Part shown: positions 36,830 to 44,882 of the stretch, one piece after another
How positions within the stretch are numbered: position 1 is the stretch's first letter
Layout: every line of letters starts with the position of its first letter
NCBI RefSeq assembly: GCF_003614435.1
Contig: NZ_CP025546.1
Location: 6,138,001 to 6,202,000 of the forward strand
Origin: Mycobacterium paragordonae
GTDB lineage: Bacteria > Actinomycetota > Actinomycetes > Mycobacteriales > Mycobacteriaceae
DNA: 64,000 bases
Direction: 5' to 3'
Notes under the pieces: generated by a model
What the model saw: the letters and a program-made list of their open reading frames with translations, nothing else
Databases searched by the model: none
What the model was told of the DNA's origin: nothing
Program-made: the position numbers and the translations under genes

Positions 36830-37120
36830 TCACGAGGTGCACTGGTTCGCCAGCGTGATCAGCGCCTGCCGCACGTCCGGGTGCCGGTTCAGGTAATCGA
36901 CCAGGTTGGTGCCCGACCCCGACGCCTGCGAGCGCGCCGTGATTTCGGCCTTCACGTCAGGGTGGTGATCCAGGTAGCCCTGAACCTGCTCGGACGCCGT
37001 CTGGCCGAACGTGGTGTTGCACTGCTGGCCCGGATCGGCGCCGGCCACAGGCACAGTAATAAAGGCAGCCGCAGCGACACTCAGCAGACCACCGGCCAGA
37101 AGACCCTTGCTCACGGTCAT
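36830..37120 (-). CDS. Secreted haemophore-like protein
   Basis: The 96-residue product has a signal peptide (about residues 1-28, hydrophobic core LLAGGLLSVAAAAFITVPV, cleavage near AGA/DP). The mature part is small and helical with Cys34 and Cys94, probably a disulfide, and a repeated YLxxHPDV motif. This fits the mycobacterial haem-binding (MHB, Rv0203-like) family. AAGGAG precedes the ATG by 7 nt. It stands outside the sterol operons, in the part that differs from M. tuberculosis. Haem binding is inferred from family resemblance. Confidence 0.75.
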   Translation of the reverse strand: MTVSKGLLAGGLLSVAAAAFITVPVAGADPGQQCNTTFGQTASEQVQGYLDHHPDVKAEITARSQASGSGTNLVDYLNRHPDVRQALITLANQCTS

Positions 37121-37240
37121 CGGATCGCTCCTTCAATACGGTTGTATTCACATGTCGGCACTGGTCCGATGCCTTCGAGGCTACGCGCGCCGCAGAGCGA
37201 CGCACACCGCCAAAAAGCGACCCGACTAAGCTGGATTTAC

Positions 37241-37867
37241 ATGAGTACGCGCGGTGGGGAGTTCCGTGGCGGTCGCCGGATGGGCGGCCCGATTCCAACT
37301 GGTCCGCAGACCGATCCATTGCCGCGCGAGACGGCGGCACCTGATTTCTCTCTCGAGCCCCCGCAGCGCCGCCGCCCTTCCTTCACGACCCTGGGCATAG
37401 GGCTGGCAATCCTGCTGGCAGTCGCCGCACTGGTGATGTCCCTGATCGCGCTGCTGACCGATTCCGCGCCCGCACCGGCGGCAAGTGCGCCGAAAACGCC
37501 CGTAGCCGACGCGGATAAGGCGTTATGTCAGGCGATCGGACCCTTGATGAAGGAGAACGACGATCGCAGCAACGCGTTTCTGGCCACGGGTGAGGCCGGT
37601 TCGCCGGAACGAGACGCCGCGCTGCCGAAGTTCGTCACCGACACTCGGGACTGGGCGGGCCGCACCCAGCAGGCCCTCGACGCGCACGCCAACCCTCCGC
37701 GCCTGACCACGCGCGCGCTCCAGCGCTACATCGACGACATGCAGTTATTCGTCGCCAGCGTGCGTCCCGGGGCAGGCACTCAGTACGACGAGGCCGCGTG
37801 GACCGACAGCATCGTCGCCTACGGAGGGGTGTTGTCCACCTGCCAGCAGATCGGAATCGGCTGGTAG
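37241..37867 (+). CDS. Single-pass membrane protein, unknown
   Basis: The 208-residue product has a Pro/Arg-rich cytoplasmic N-terminus (GGEFRGGRRMGG), one transmembrane helix at ~50-72 (TLGIGLAILLAVAALVMSLIALL), an Ala/Pro linker and an extracytoplasmic helical domain with two cysteines (ALCQAIG, LSTCQQIG) that could pair. Not recognised as a named family. The frame is open far upstream, but ATG 37241 is the sensible start. TAAGCT lies 8 nt before it, so a near-leaderless mRNA is possible. No sterol connection is visible. Confidence 0.75.
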   Translation: MSTRGGEFRGGRRMGGPIPTGPQTDPLPRETAAPDFSLEPPQRRRPSFTTLGIGLAILLAVAALVMSLIALLTDSAPAPAASAPKTPVADADKALCQAIGPLMKENDDRSNAFLATGEAGSPERDAALPKFVTDTRDWAGRTQQALDAHANPPRLTTRALQRYIDDMQLFVASVRPGAGTQYDEAAWTDSIVAYGGVLSTCQQIGIGW

Positions 37868-37890
37868 AAGCAGGGGGTCAGTAGGGCTGG

Positions 37891-39243
37891 TCAGTAGGGC
37901 TGCAGCGGAACCCACACCCCATATAGCCAGAAGCCCCACTGCTGGTAGTAGGGATCCCACAGCGGCAGCACCGAGTAGCCCAGGTAGTTAAGCGTCGGTG
38001 CCACCCAGCCGGCCGGAGGTGGCCAGGGTCCCCAGCCCCCGAACGGGAGCAGCGCGTCCCGGAGCGGCGCACCCCACCCGCGCGGAGGCGGAGGTGGTGG
38101 GCCCCAACCCCATGGCGCGCGTCCCAGGCCCCACGGCGCGGGGCCGCCGTGCCACGGCGGCGGCAACAGATGCAGGCCTGGGCTCCGGAACGCGACGTTC
38201 CAGAACAGATCCCCGATCGGGGCGCCGGGACCCCTGAAGTCACCGCGGAAGTGCCACGCCGGGCCGCCGCGCCAGCCGAGGCGCCAGTTCACGTTCGCGC
38301 GCGGCCAGTCGAGTCCTCGGACGTTGATGCCCAGGTCTCCCCGGGGACCCCACCACCGGGCAAAGGGTGGCGCGGCCAGGCCGCGCAAGGCTGCCCGGAA
38401 GTTTCCGGGTGCCATGCCGTTCAGTCGCAATCCGCCCCGGAAGTCTGCGCGCGGCCCGCCTGGGCCACGGAAGGCGCCGCGGAAGTCGGCCGCCGGTGCG
38501 CCTGTCCCGCGGAATGCCCCTCGGAACTCGCCACCTGGACCGCGCTGGCCGCCGCTGAAACCGACATTGGGCCCTGCGCCGGGTACGCCCAAACCGCCAC
38601 GCAACTGCGTCGCCGCCGGTCCGGGGTTGCGTCCTTGCGGTCCACCGGGACCCCCGCCCTGACCGGGTGCGGTAGCAGGTCCACCACCAGGGCCACCGCC
38701 ACCAGGGCCCCCGCCACCGTGCGGCGCCGGTCCGCCACCGGCCTGCGTTGCAGGACCGCCACCACCGGGACCACCACCGCCGGGGCGCCCACCTCCGGGA
38801 CCACCACCATGCGGCGCAGGCCCACCACCGGCCTGCGGCGCGGGACCGCCCCCGCCACCAGCACCACCGCCACCGGGACCACCGCCGCCAGGACCACCGC
38901 CACCGTGGGGCGCCGGACCACCACCGGCCTGCGGCGCAGGACCGCCACCACCACCGCCACCACCGGGACCACCGCCATTACCACCGCCACCGTGCGGCGC
39001 AGGACCACCGCCGCCACCGCCGCCACCGTGCGGAGCGGGACCACCGCCCCCGCCTCCGCCGCCACCGCCGCCTCCGCCGCCGCCACCGCCTCCGCCGCCA
39101 CCACCACCGCCGGGCTTGGCGCTGGCGACCGGCATGTCGAGACCGACGGTTGGAATGCCTAGAGGATTAACGGCTACTACGGAGAACGCGGCAGCTATCG
39201 CGAAACCGGCTGCCAGCTGCTTCATCTTCATCATCCGCCCCAC
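37891..39243 (-). CDS. Secreted Gly/Pro/His/Trp-rich protein, unknown
   Basis: The ~450-residue product starts with a signal peptide (KMKQLAAGFAIAAAFSVVAV), followed by a long poly-glycine tract, then GGPAPHGGGG-type and PAPQAGG repeats (~residues 60-200), then FRGAFRGxG/DFRGG repeats (~225-300), and a Trp/Pro/aromatic-rich end (WGPPPPPPRGW, LPLWDPYYQQWGFWLYG). The build suggests a cell-wall or surface protein. GTG 39243 and ATGs at 39234, 39231 and 39225 are possible starts. A small palindrome CTCTAtcgcTAGAG (39251-39264) lies just upstream. Function unknown. Confidence 0.7.
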   Translation of the reverse strand: MGRMMKMKQLAAGFAIAAAFSVVAVNPLGIPTVGLDMPVASAKPGGGGGGGGGGGGGGGGGGGGGGGGPAPHGGGGGGGGPAPHGGGGNGGGPGGGGGGGGPAPQAGGGPAPHGGGGPGGGGPGGGGAGGGGGPAPQAGGGPAPHGGGPGGGRPGGGGPGGGGPATQAGGGPAPHGGGGPGGGGPGGGPATAPGQGGGPGGPQGRNPGPAATQLRGGLGVPGAGPNVGFSGGQRGPGGEFRGAFRGTGAPAADFRGAFRGPGGPRADFRGGLRLNGMAPGNFRAALRGLAAPPFARWWGPRGDLGINVRGLDWPRANVNWRLGWRGGPAWHFRGDFRGPGAPIGDLFWNVAFRSPGLHLLPPPWHGGPAPWGLGRAPWGWGPPPPPPRGWGAPLRDALLPFGGWGPWPPPAGWVAPTLNYLGYSVLPLWDPYYQQWGFWLYGVWVPLQPY

Positions 39244-39325
39244 GGGAAAGCTCTATCGCTAGAGTCCCCCGACCCGTACGGGCCATTTTACCCCGCCCCA
39301 CATCCGACGACTTTCGACGACGGAG

Positions 39326-40375
39326 TTACTTCGCCGCTGCGCTCTCCTGCTCGCGCTTGATCTCCAGCGCGATGTCGATCAGCTGGTCTTCCTGTCCGCC
39401 GATCAGCTTGCGCTGGCCCGCCCGGTGCAATAACTCGTGAGCCGGGACCCCGTAGCGCTCACCCTGACGCACGGCGTGCTTGAGGAAAGACGAGTAGACC
39501 CCCGAGTAGCCCATGACCAGCGCGTTGCGGTCCAGCAGGCATTCGGCCGGCATGGCCGGGCGCACCACGTCTTCGGCGGCGTCGGCGATGTCGAAGAAGT
39601 CGATGCCGGTCTTGACGCCGATCTTGTCGAACACCCCGATCAGCGCCTCCACCGGCGCGTTGCCCGCACCCGCGCCGAACCGGCGCACGCTGCCGTCGAT
39701 CTGCTTGGCCCCGGCGCGCACGGCTTCCACCGAGTTGGCCACCCCGAGGCCGAGGTTCTCGTGCCCGTGGAAGCCCACCTGCGCGTCCTCGCCGAGTTCG
39801 GCCACCAGCGCCGCCACCCGGTCGGCCACACCGTCAAGCACCAGGGCCCCGGCCGAGTCGACCACGTAGACGCACTGGCAACCGGCGTCGGCCATGATGC
39901 GGGCCTGCGCGGCCAATTTCTCCGGCGGAATGGTGTGCGCCATCATCAGGAACCCAACGGTTTCCAATCCCAATTCGCGGGCCAGGCCGAAGTGCTGAAT
40001 GGACACGTCGGCTTCGGTGCAGTGGGTGGCGATGCGGCAGATCGAACCGCCGTTGTCCTGCGCCGCTTTGATGTCCTCTTTTGTGCCCACGCCGGGCAGC
40101 ATCAGAAAGGCGATCTTCGCCTCCTGCGCGGTCTCGGCGGCGAGCTTGATCAGCTCCTGCTCAGGTGTCTTCGAGAAGCCGTAGTTGAATGACGAGCCGC
40201 CGAGGCCGTCGCCGTGCGTCACCTCGATCACCGGCACCCCGGCGGCGTCGAGCGCCGTCACGATGGAGCGCACCTCGTCCATGGTGAACTGATGCCTCTT
40301 GTGGTGGGACCCGTCGCGCAGGGAAGTGTCCGTGATCCGGATGTCCCAGGCGCCTTCGAGAATGTGGCCGCTCAT
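39326..40375 (-). CDS. hsaF: 4-hydroxy-2-oxoacid aldolase HsaF
   Basis: The 349-residue product matches HsaF (Rv3534c), which splits 4-hydroxy-2-oxohexanoate from ring A/B cleavage into pyruvate and propanal. It has the DmpG-type TIM barrel with [18 protein letters not shown] (metal Asp and catalytic His), [10 protein letters not shown], and the metal-binding [12 protein letters not shown]. HsaF and HsaG form a channelling complex; the genes overlap by ATGA. The C-terminal [10 protein letters not shown] tail is short and charged. Confidence 0.95.
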   Translation of the reverse strand: MSGHILEGAWDIRITDTSLRDGSHHKRHQFTMDEVRSIVTALDAAGVPVIEVTHGDGLGGSSFNYGFSKTPEQELIKLAAETAQEAKIAFLMLPGVGTKEDIKAAQDNGGSICRIATHCTEADVSIQHFGLARELGLETVGFLMMAHTIPPEKLAAQARIMADAGCQCVYVVDSAGALVLDGVADRVAALVAELGEDAQVGFHGHENLGLGVANSVEAVRAGAKQIDGSVRRFGAGAGNAPVEALIGVFDKIGVKTGIDFFDIADAAEDVVRPAMPAECLLDRNALVMGYSGVYSSFLKHAVRQGERYGVPAHELLHRAGQRKLIGGQEDQLIDIALEIKREQESAAAK

Positions 40376-41286
40376 CGTGCGCCTCCAGTCACTGCCAGCG
40401 TCTCTTTGGCGATTTCCTCGCCGACCTTGGTCGCGGCCGCGGTCATGATGTCCAGGTTGCCCGCGTACGGCGGCAGGTAATCTCCGGCGCCCTCAACCTC
40501 GACGAATGTCGTCACCACATGGTTGCCGCCGTTGACCACCGACGGTTCGTCGAACTGCGGTTCGTTGAGCAATCGGTATCCCGGCACATAGGTCTGCACC
40601 TCGGCGACCACGTCACGGATGGACTGGGCGATCGCGTCCCGGTCGGCGTCCTCGGGGATTGCGCAGAAGATGGTGTCGCGCATGATCATCGGCGGGTCCG
40701 CCGGGTTCAGGATGATGATCGCCTTGCCGCGGGCGGCCCCACCGATGGTCTGCACCCCGCGCGAGGTCGTCTTGGTGAATTCATCGATATTGGCGCGCGT
40801 CCCCGGGCCCGCCGACACCGAAGCAACGGACGCCACGATCTCGGCGTACGGCACATCCACGACGCGGGACACGGCGTACACGATTGGAATCGTCGCCTGC
40901 CCGCCGCAGGTGATCATGTTGACGTTCGGCGCGTCCAGGTGCGCGCGCAGGTTCGCCGGCGGGATCACCGCGGGACCCACGGCGGCCGGGGTCAGATCGA
41001 TGGCCCGGATGCCCGCGGCCTCGTACTTGGGCGCTGCCGCTTTGTGCACGTAGGCGCTGGTCGCCTCGAACACCAGGTCGGGCTTCTCATCCTGTTCCAG
41101 GAGCCAATCGGCACCCTTGTGACTCGTCTCCAGCCCGAGCTTGCGGGCCCGCGCCAGACCCTCACTCTCCGGGTCGATGCCCACCATCCAGCGGGGTTCC
41201 AGCCAGTCGGATCTCAGCAGCTTGTAGAGCAGATCGGTGCTGATGTTTCCCGATCCGACGATGGCGACGCTTGCCTTAGCAGGCAT
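40372..41286 (-). CDS. hsaG: Acylating propionaldehyde dehydrogenase HsaG
   Basis: The 304-residue product matches HsaG (Rv3535c), the NAD- and CoA-dependent dehydrogenase turning propanal into propionyl-CoA. It has the Rossmann motif [18 protein letters not shown] at residues 7-24, the catalytic Cys in [14 protein letters not shown], and the dimerisation/domain region [28 protein letters not shown] precedes the ATG. The order hsaE-hsaG-hsaF is the same as in M. tuberculosis. Confidence 0.95.
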   Translation of the reverse strand: MPAKASVAIVGSGNISTDLLYKLLRSDWLEPRWMVGIDPESEGLARARKLGLETSHKGADWLLEQDEKPDLVFEATSAYVHKAAAPKYEAAGIRAIDLTPAAVGPAVIPPANLRAHLDAPNVNMITCGGQATIPIVYAVSRVVDVPYAEIVASVASVSAGPGTRANIDEFTKTTSRGVQTIGGAARGKAIIILNPADPPMIMRDTIFCAIPEDADRDAIAQSIRDVVAEVQTYVPGYRLLNEPQFDEPSVVNGGNHVVTTFVEVEGAGDYLPPYAGNLDIMTAAATKVGEEIAKETLAVTGGAR

Positions 41287-41308
41287 GAGAAGACTCCCTT
41301 ATTGAGAC

Positions 41309-42094
41309 TTATTCAAACGACAGCCGAACGGCACCCAGGCCGGCGAAGTCAGCGACGAACTCGTCGCCGGCCCGCGCGTCGACGGCGAAGGTGCACGATC
41401 CCGGTAACACGATGTCACCCTTCTTCAGCCGCACCCCAAAACTTTCCACCTTGCGGGACAGCCAGGCAACGGCCGTGACGGGATTGCCCAGTACCGCGTC
41501 GCTGCGGCCCTCGGCGATCAACTCTCCGTTGCGGGTCAGCTTCGCGTCGATCGCCTTGACGTCGACATCTGCCGGCGACACCCGGGCCGCTCCCAGCACG
41601 AAGCCCGCCGACGAGGCGTTGTCGGCGATGGTGTCGCAGATCTTGATCTGCCAGTCCTTGATCCGGGTGTCGATCAGCTCGATCGACGGCACCAACGCTT
41701 CGGTGGCGGCCAGGACGTCGTCTTCGGTGCACTCCGCACCCGGCAGGTCGTCGGACAGGATGAAACCGACCTCGACCTCCACCCGCGGCAACAGGTACCG
41801 CGACGTCTGCACCGGGACATCCTCGAAGACCTGCATGTCGTCGAGCAGGTGCCCGTAGTCGGGCTCGTCGACGCCCATCATCTGCTGCATGACCGGCGAC
41901 GAAAGCCCCACCTTGTGGCCCACCACCCGGGCGCCCTCGGCGACCCGGCGACGGATGTTGAGCAACTGGATCTGGTAGGCATCGACGACGTCGATGTCGG
42001 GGTACGCGGGCGTCAAAGGGGCGATTCCCTCGCGGCTCCGCTCGGCCTGTGCCAGGTCGGCGGCAAGCGCTTCTTGGGTCGCATCACTGAGCAT
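41309..42094 (-). CDS. hsaE: 2-hydroxyhexa-2,4-dienoate hydratase HsaE
   Basis: The 261-residue product matches HsaE (Rv3536c), the hydratase before HsaF. It belongs to the fumarylacetoacetase-like fold: VGHKVGLSSPVMQQMMG, metal-ligand glutamates in VEVEVGFILSDDLPG, and VTAVAWLSRKVESFGVRLKKGDIVLPGS near the end. First gene of hsaE-hsaG-hsaF. It is divergent from kstD across a KstR box. Confidence 0.95.
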   Translation of the reverse strand: MLSDATQEALAADLAQAERSREGIAPLTPAYPDIDVVDAYQIQLLNIRRRVAEGARVVGHKVGLSSPVMQQMMGVDEPDYGHLLDDMQVFEDVPVQTSRYLLPRVEVEVGFILSDDLPGAECTEDDVLAATEALVPSIELIDTRIKDWQIKICDTIADNASSAGFVLGAARVSPADVDVKAIDAKLTRNGELIAEGRSDAVLGNPVTAVAWLSRKVESFGVRLKKGDIVLPGSCTFAVDARAGDEFVADFAGLGAVRLSFE

Positions 42095-42151
42095 TTACCG
42101 AAGTTCCTTCGTCCGCTTGACCGGGCCAGTAGCGCCCAGCCCGGGCAATTC

Positions 42152-42165
42152 TATAACGTGTTCTA
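42152..42165. promoter_or_regulatory. KstR box, hsaE/kstD divergent promoter
   Basis: TATAACGTGTTCTA. Inside it TAACGT (42154-42159) stands 7 nt before the kstD ATG, so operator and -10 coincide for kstD. The hsaE start is 57 bp away. Confidence 0.9.
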
Positions 42166-42166
42166 C

Positions 42167-43849
42167 ATGACAGCACAGGAGTACGACGTCGTCGTGGTGG
42201 GAAGCGGCGGCGCCGGTATGGTGGCTGCCCTCACCGCCGCCCACCGCGGCCTCTCGACAGTAGTCATCGAGAAGGCCCCCCACTTCGGCGGCTCGACCGC
42301 CCGCTCGGGCGGCGGCGTCTGGATCCCGAACAACGAGGTCCTGCGGCGCGACAAGGTGAAGGACACCCCCGAGGCGGCTCGCACCTATCTGCACGGCATC
42401 GTCGGCGACGTCGTGGAGCCCGAACGCATCGACACCTACCTGAAGCGCGGGCCCGAGATGCTGTCGTTCGTGCTCAAGAACACGCCCTTGAAGATGTGCT
42501 GGGTGCCGCGTTACTCCGACTACTACCCGGAAGCGCCGGGCGGACGGGCCGGCGGCCGGTCGATCGAGCCGAAACCGTTCGACGCCCGCAAGCTGGGTCC
42601 GGACGAGGCGGGCCTGGAGCCTGCCTACGGCAAGGTGCCGCTCAATGTGGTTGTCATGCAACAGGACTACGTGCGGTTGAACATGCTCAAGCGGCACCCG
42701 CGCGGCGTGTTGCGCAGCCTGAAGGTCGGTGCGCGGACCATGTGGGCGAAGTCGACCGGCAAGAACCTGGTCGGCATGGGCCGGGCGTTGATCGCGCCGC
42801 TGCGAATCGGGTTGCAGCAGGCGGGGGTTCCGGTCGTGCTGAACACCGCGCTCACCGACCTTTATGTCGAGGACGGGGTGGTGCGCGGGGTCTATGTGCG
42901 CGAGGCGGGGGCGCCGGAGTCCGCCGAGTCGCGGTTGATCCGGGCCCGGCGGGGCGTGATTCTGGCGTCCGGCGGCTTCGAGCACAACGAGCAGATGCGG
43001 GTGAAGTATCAGCGCGCCCCCATCACCACCGAATGGACCGTCGGCGCCAAGGCCAATACCGGTGACGGCATCCTTGCGGGCGAAAAGCTGGGCGCTGCAT
43101 TGGATTTGATGGAGGACGCCTGGTGGGGCCCGACGGTGCCGCTGGTGGGCGCCCCGTGGTTCGCCTTGTCCGAGCGCAACTCGCCGGGATCGATCATCGT
43201 CAACATGTCCGGCAAGCGGTTCATGAATGAATCGATGCCCTACGTCGAGGCATGCCATCACATGTACGGCGGCCAGTACGGTCAGGGTCCCGGCCCGGGC
43301 GAAAACATCCCGGCGTGGCTGGTGTTCGACCAGCAGTACCGGGATCGCTACATATTCGCCGGATTACAAGCGGGGCAACGGATTCCGCGAAAGTGGATGG
43401 AGTCCGGCGTGATCATCCAGGCCGACACTCTGGAGGAGTTGGCCGGGAAGGCGGGCCTGCCCGTCGACGAATTCACCAAGACCGTCGCGCGCTTCAACGG
43501 CTTCGCCCGCGCCGGGGTCGACGAGGACTTCCACCGTGGCGAGAGTGCTTACGACAAGTACTACGGCGACCCGACCAACAAGCCGAATCCCAACCTGGGT
43601 GAACTCACCCACGCGCCTTATTACGCCGCCAAGATGGTGCCGGGTGACCTGGGCACCAAGGGCGGCATCCGCACCGATGTGGACGGACGGGCCCTGCGCG
43701 ACGACGGCAGCGTCATCGAAGGCCTCTACGCCGCAGGCAATGTCAGCGCGCCGGTGATGGGACACACCTACCCCGGCCCAGGCGGCACGATTGGTCCCGC
43801 GATGACGTTCGGGTACCTGGCGGCACTACACATCGCAGGAGCGCGCTGA
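42167..43849 (+). CDS. kstD: 3-ketosteroid delta1-dehydrogenase KstD
   Basis: The 560-residue product matches KstD (Rv3537), the FAD enzyme that introduces the 1(2)-double bond in 3-ketosteroids. It has an N-terminal FAD fold EYDVVVVGSGGAGMVAALTAA, VIEKAPHFGGSTARSGGGVWIP, and the C-terminal GLYAAGNVSAPVMGHTYPGPGG, where a catalytic Tyr is expected. The frame is open upstream over the operator, but ATG 42167 right after the KstR box is the clear leaderless start. It is followed after 1 bp by chsH3. Confidence 0.95.
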   Translation: MTAQEYDVVVVGSGGAGMVAALTAAHRGLSTVVIEKAPHFGGSTARSGGGVWIPNNEVLRRDKVKDTPEAARTYLHGIVGDVVEPERIDTYLKRGPEMLSFVLKNTPLKMCWVPRYSDYYPEAPGGRAGGRSIEPKPFDARKLGPDEAGLEPAYGKVPLNVVVMQQDYVRLNMLKRHPRGVLRSLKVGARTMWAKSTGKNLVGMGRALIAPLRIGLQQAGVPVVLNTALTDLYVEDGVVRGVYVREAGAPESAESRLIRARRGVILASGGFEHNEQMRVKYQRAPITTEWTVGAKANTGDGILAGEKLGAALDLMEDAWWGPTVPLVGAPWFALSERNSPGSIIVNMSGKRFMNESMPYVEACHHMYGGQYGQGPGPGENIPAWLVFDQQYRDRYIFAGLQAGQRIPRKWMESGVIIQADTLEELAGKAGLPVDEFTKTVARFNGFARAGVDEDFHRGESAYDKYYGDPTNKPNPNLGELTHAPYYAAKMVPGDLGTKGGIRTDVDGRALRDDGSVIEGLYAAGNVSAPVMGHTYPGPGGTIGPAMTFGYLAALHIAGAR

Positions 43850-43850
43850 T

Positions 43851-44714
43851 ATGCCGATCGACGTCGAAGTCGCACTGGCCGCGGAACTGGATCCGATTGA
43901 ATTCTCCTGGACCAGTAGCGATATCCAGCTCTACCAGCTAGGCCTGGGGGCCGGCGCCGACCCGATGGACCCGCGCGAACTGCGCTACCTCATCGACGAC
44001 ACTCCGCAGGTGCTGCCCACCTTCGGCAACGTCGCCGCCACCTTCCACATGACCAAGCCACCCACCGTGCAGTTCCCGGGCATCGACATCGAACTGAGCA
44101 AGGTGTTGCACGCGTCGGAGCGGGTGGAAGTGCCTGGGCCGCTGCCCCCTTCGGGTTCGGGTAAGGCCGTCACCCGGTTCACCGATATCTGGGACAAGGG
44201 CAAGGCCGCGGTGATCTGGAGCGAGACGACGGTGACGGCGCCTTCCGGTGACGTGTTGTGGACGCAGCGGCGGTCTATCTTCGCCCGCGGCGAAGGCGGT
44301 TTCGGCGGCGAGCGCGGGCCCTCGGGTTCGGATGCCGCGCCCGACCGCGCGCCGGATCTGGAGTTGGCGATGCCGATCCTGCCGCAGCAGGCGCTGCTTT
44401 ACCGGCTGTGCGGCGACCGCAACCCGCTGCACTCCGATCCCGAATTCGCCGCTGCCGCAGGCTTTCCCCAGCCGATCCTGCACGGCTTGTGCACCTACGG
44501 CATGACCTGCAAGGCCATCACCGACGCATTGCTGGACGGGGACGCCGCTGCCGTCGGGGCGTATGGCGCTCGCTTCGCGGGTGTCGCCTATCCCGGTGAG
44601 ACGCTGCAAGTCAACGTGTGGAAGGAAGACGGCCGCTTCCTGGCCGGAGTTGTTGCGCCGGCGCGCGATAACGCGGTGGTGCTCAGCGGCGTGGAATTAG
44701 TTCCTGCGGGTTAG
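43851..44714 (+). CDS. chsH3: MaoC-like enoyl-CoA hydratase ChsH3 (Rv3538)
   Basis: The 287-residue product is a double hot-dog-fold MaoC protein matching Rv3538. The C-terminal half has the hydratase-2 motif YRLCGDRNPLHSDPEFAAAAGF with the catalytic Asp and His, then PILHGLCTYGMTCKAI. It hydrates an enoyl-CoA in sterol side-chain degradation. One base separates it from kstD, so they are co-transcribed. Symbol use follows the M. tuberculosis orthologue. Confidence 0.9.
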   Translation: MPIDVEVALAAELDPIEFSWTSSDIQLYQLGLGAGADPMDPRELRYLIDDTPQVLPTFGNVAATFHMTKPPTVQFPGIDIELSKVLHASERVEVPGPLPPSGSGKAVTRFTDIWDKGKAAVIWSETTVTAPSGDVLWTQRRSIFARGEGGFGGERGPSGSDAAPDRAPDLELAMPILPQQALLYRLCGDRNPLHSDPEFAAAAGFPQPILHGLCTYGMTCKAITDALLDGDAAAVGAYGARFAGVAYPGETLQVNVWKEDGRFLAGVVAPARDNAVVLSGVELVPAG

Positions 44715-44742
44715 CCCGCGCCCGAACTTTACCGCCAAACTT

Positions 44743-44770
44743 AGAAACTGGGAGTTTGCTGGAAGTTTCT
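44743..44770 (+). terminator. Possible hairpin after chsH3
   Basis: AGAAACT (44743-44749) and AGTTTCT (44764-44770) can pair as a 7-bp stem with a 14-nt loop, followed by TTG. It is weak and has no U-tract. A GCGGG/CCCGC pair spans the stop codon of chsH3. Confidence 0.3.
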
Positions 44771-44882
44771 TTGCGCCGGGTATGAGTCAGCCGAGAGAAG
44801 CGTAAGCTCCGCATCTGCCGAGTGCTCGTCTTCGATGCGAGTCAACGCGTCCCGGGCGCCCGTCACCGATGGGAGGTGCGGG

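Noticed and set aside
37241..37867. Link of the single-pass membrane protein to sterol uptake
   Set aside because: No KstR box, no family match and no operon with catabolic genes.
42095..43261. 388-residue minus-strand ORF opposite kstD
   Set aside because: Antisense shadow of a well-supported FAD enzyme, with no start signal.
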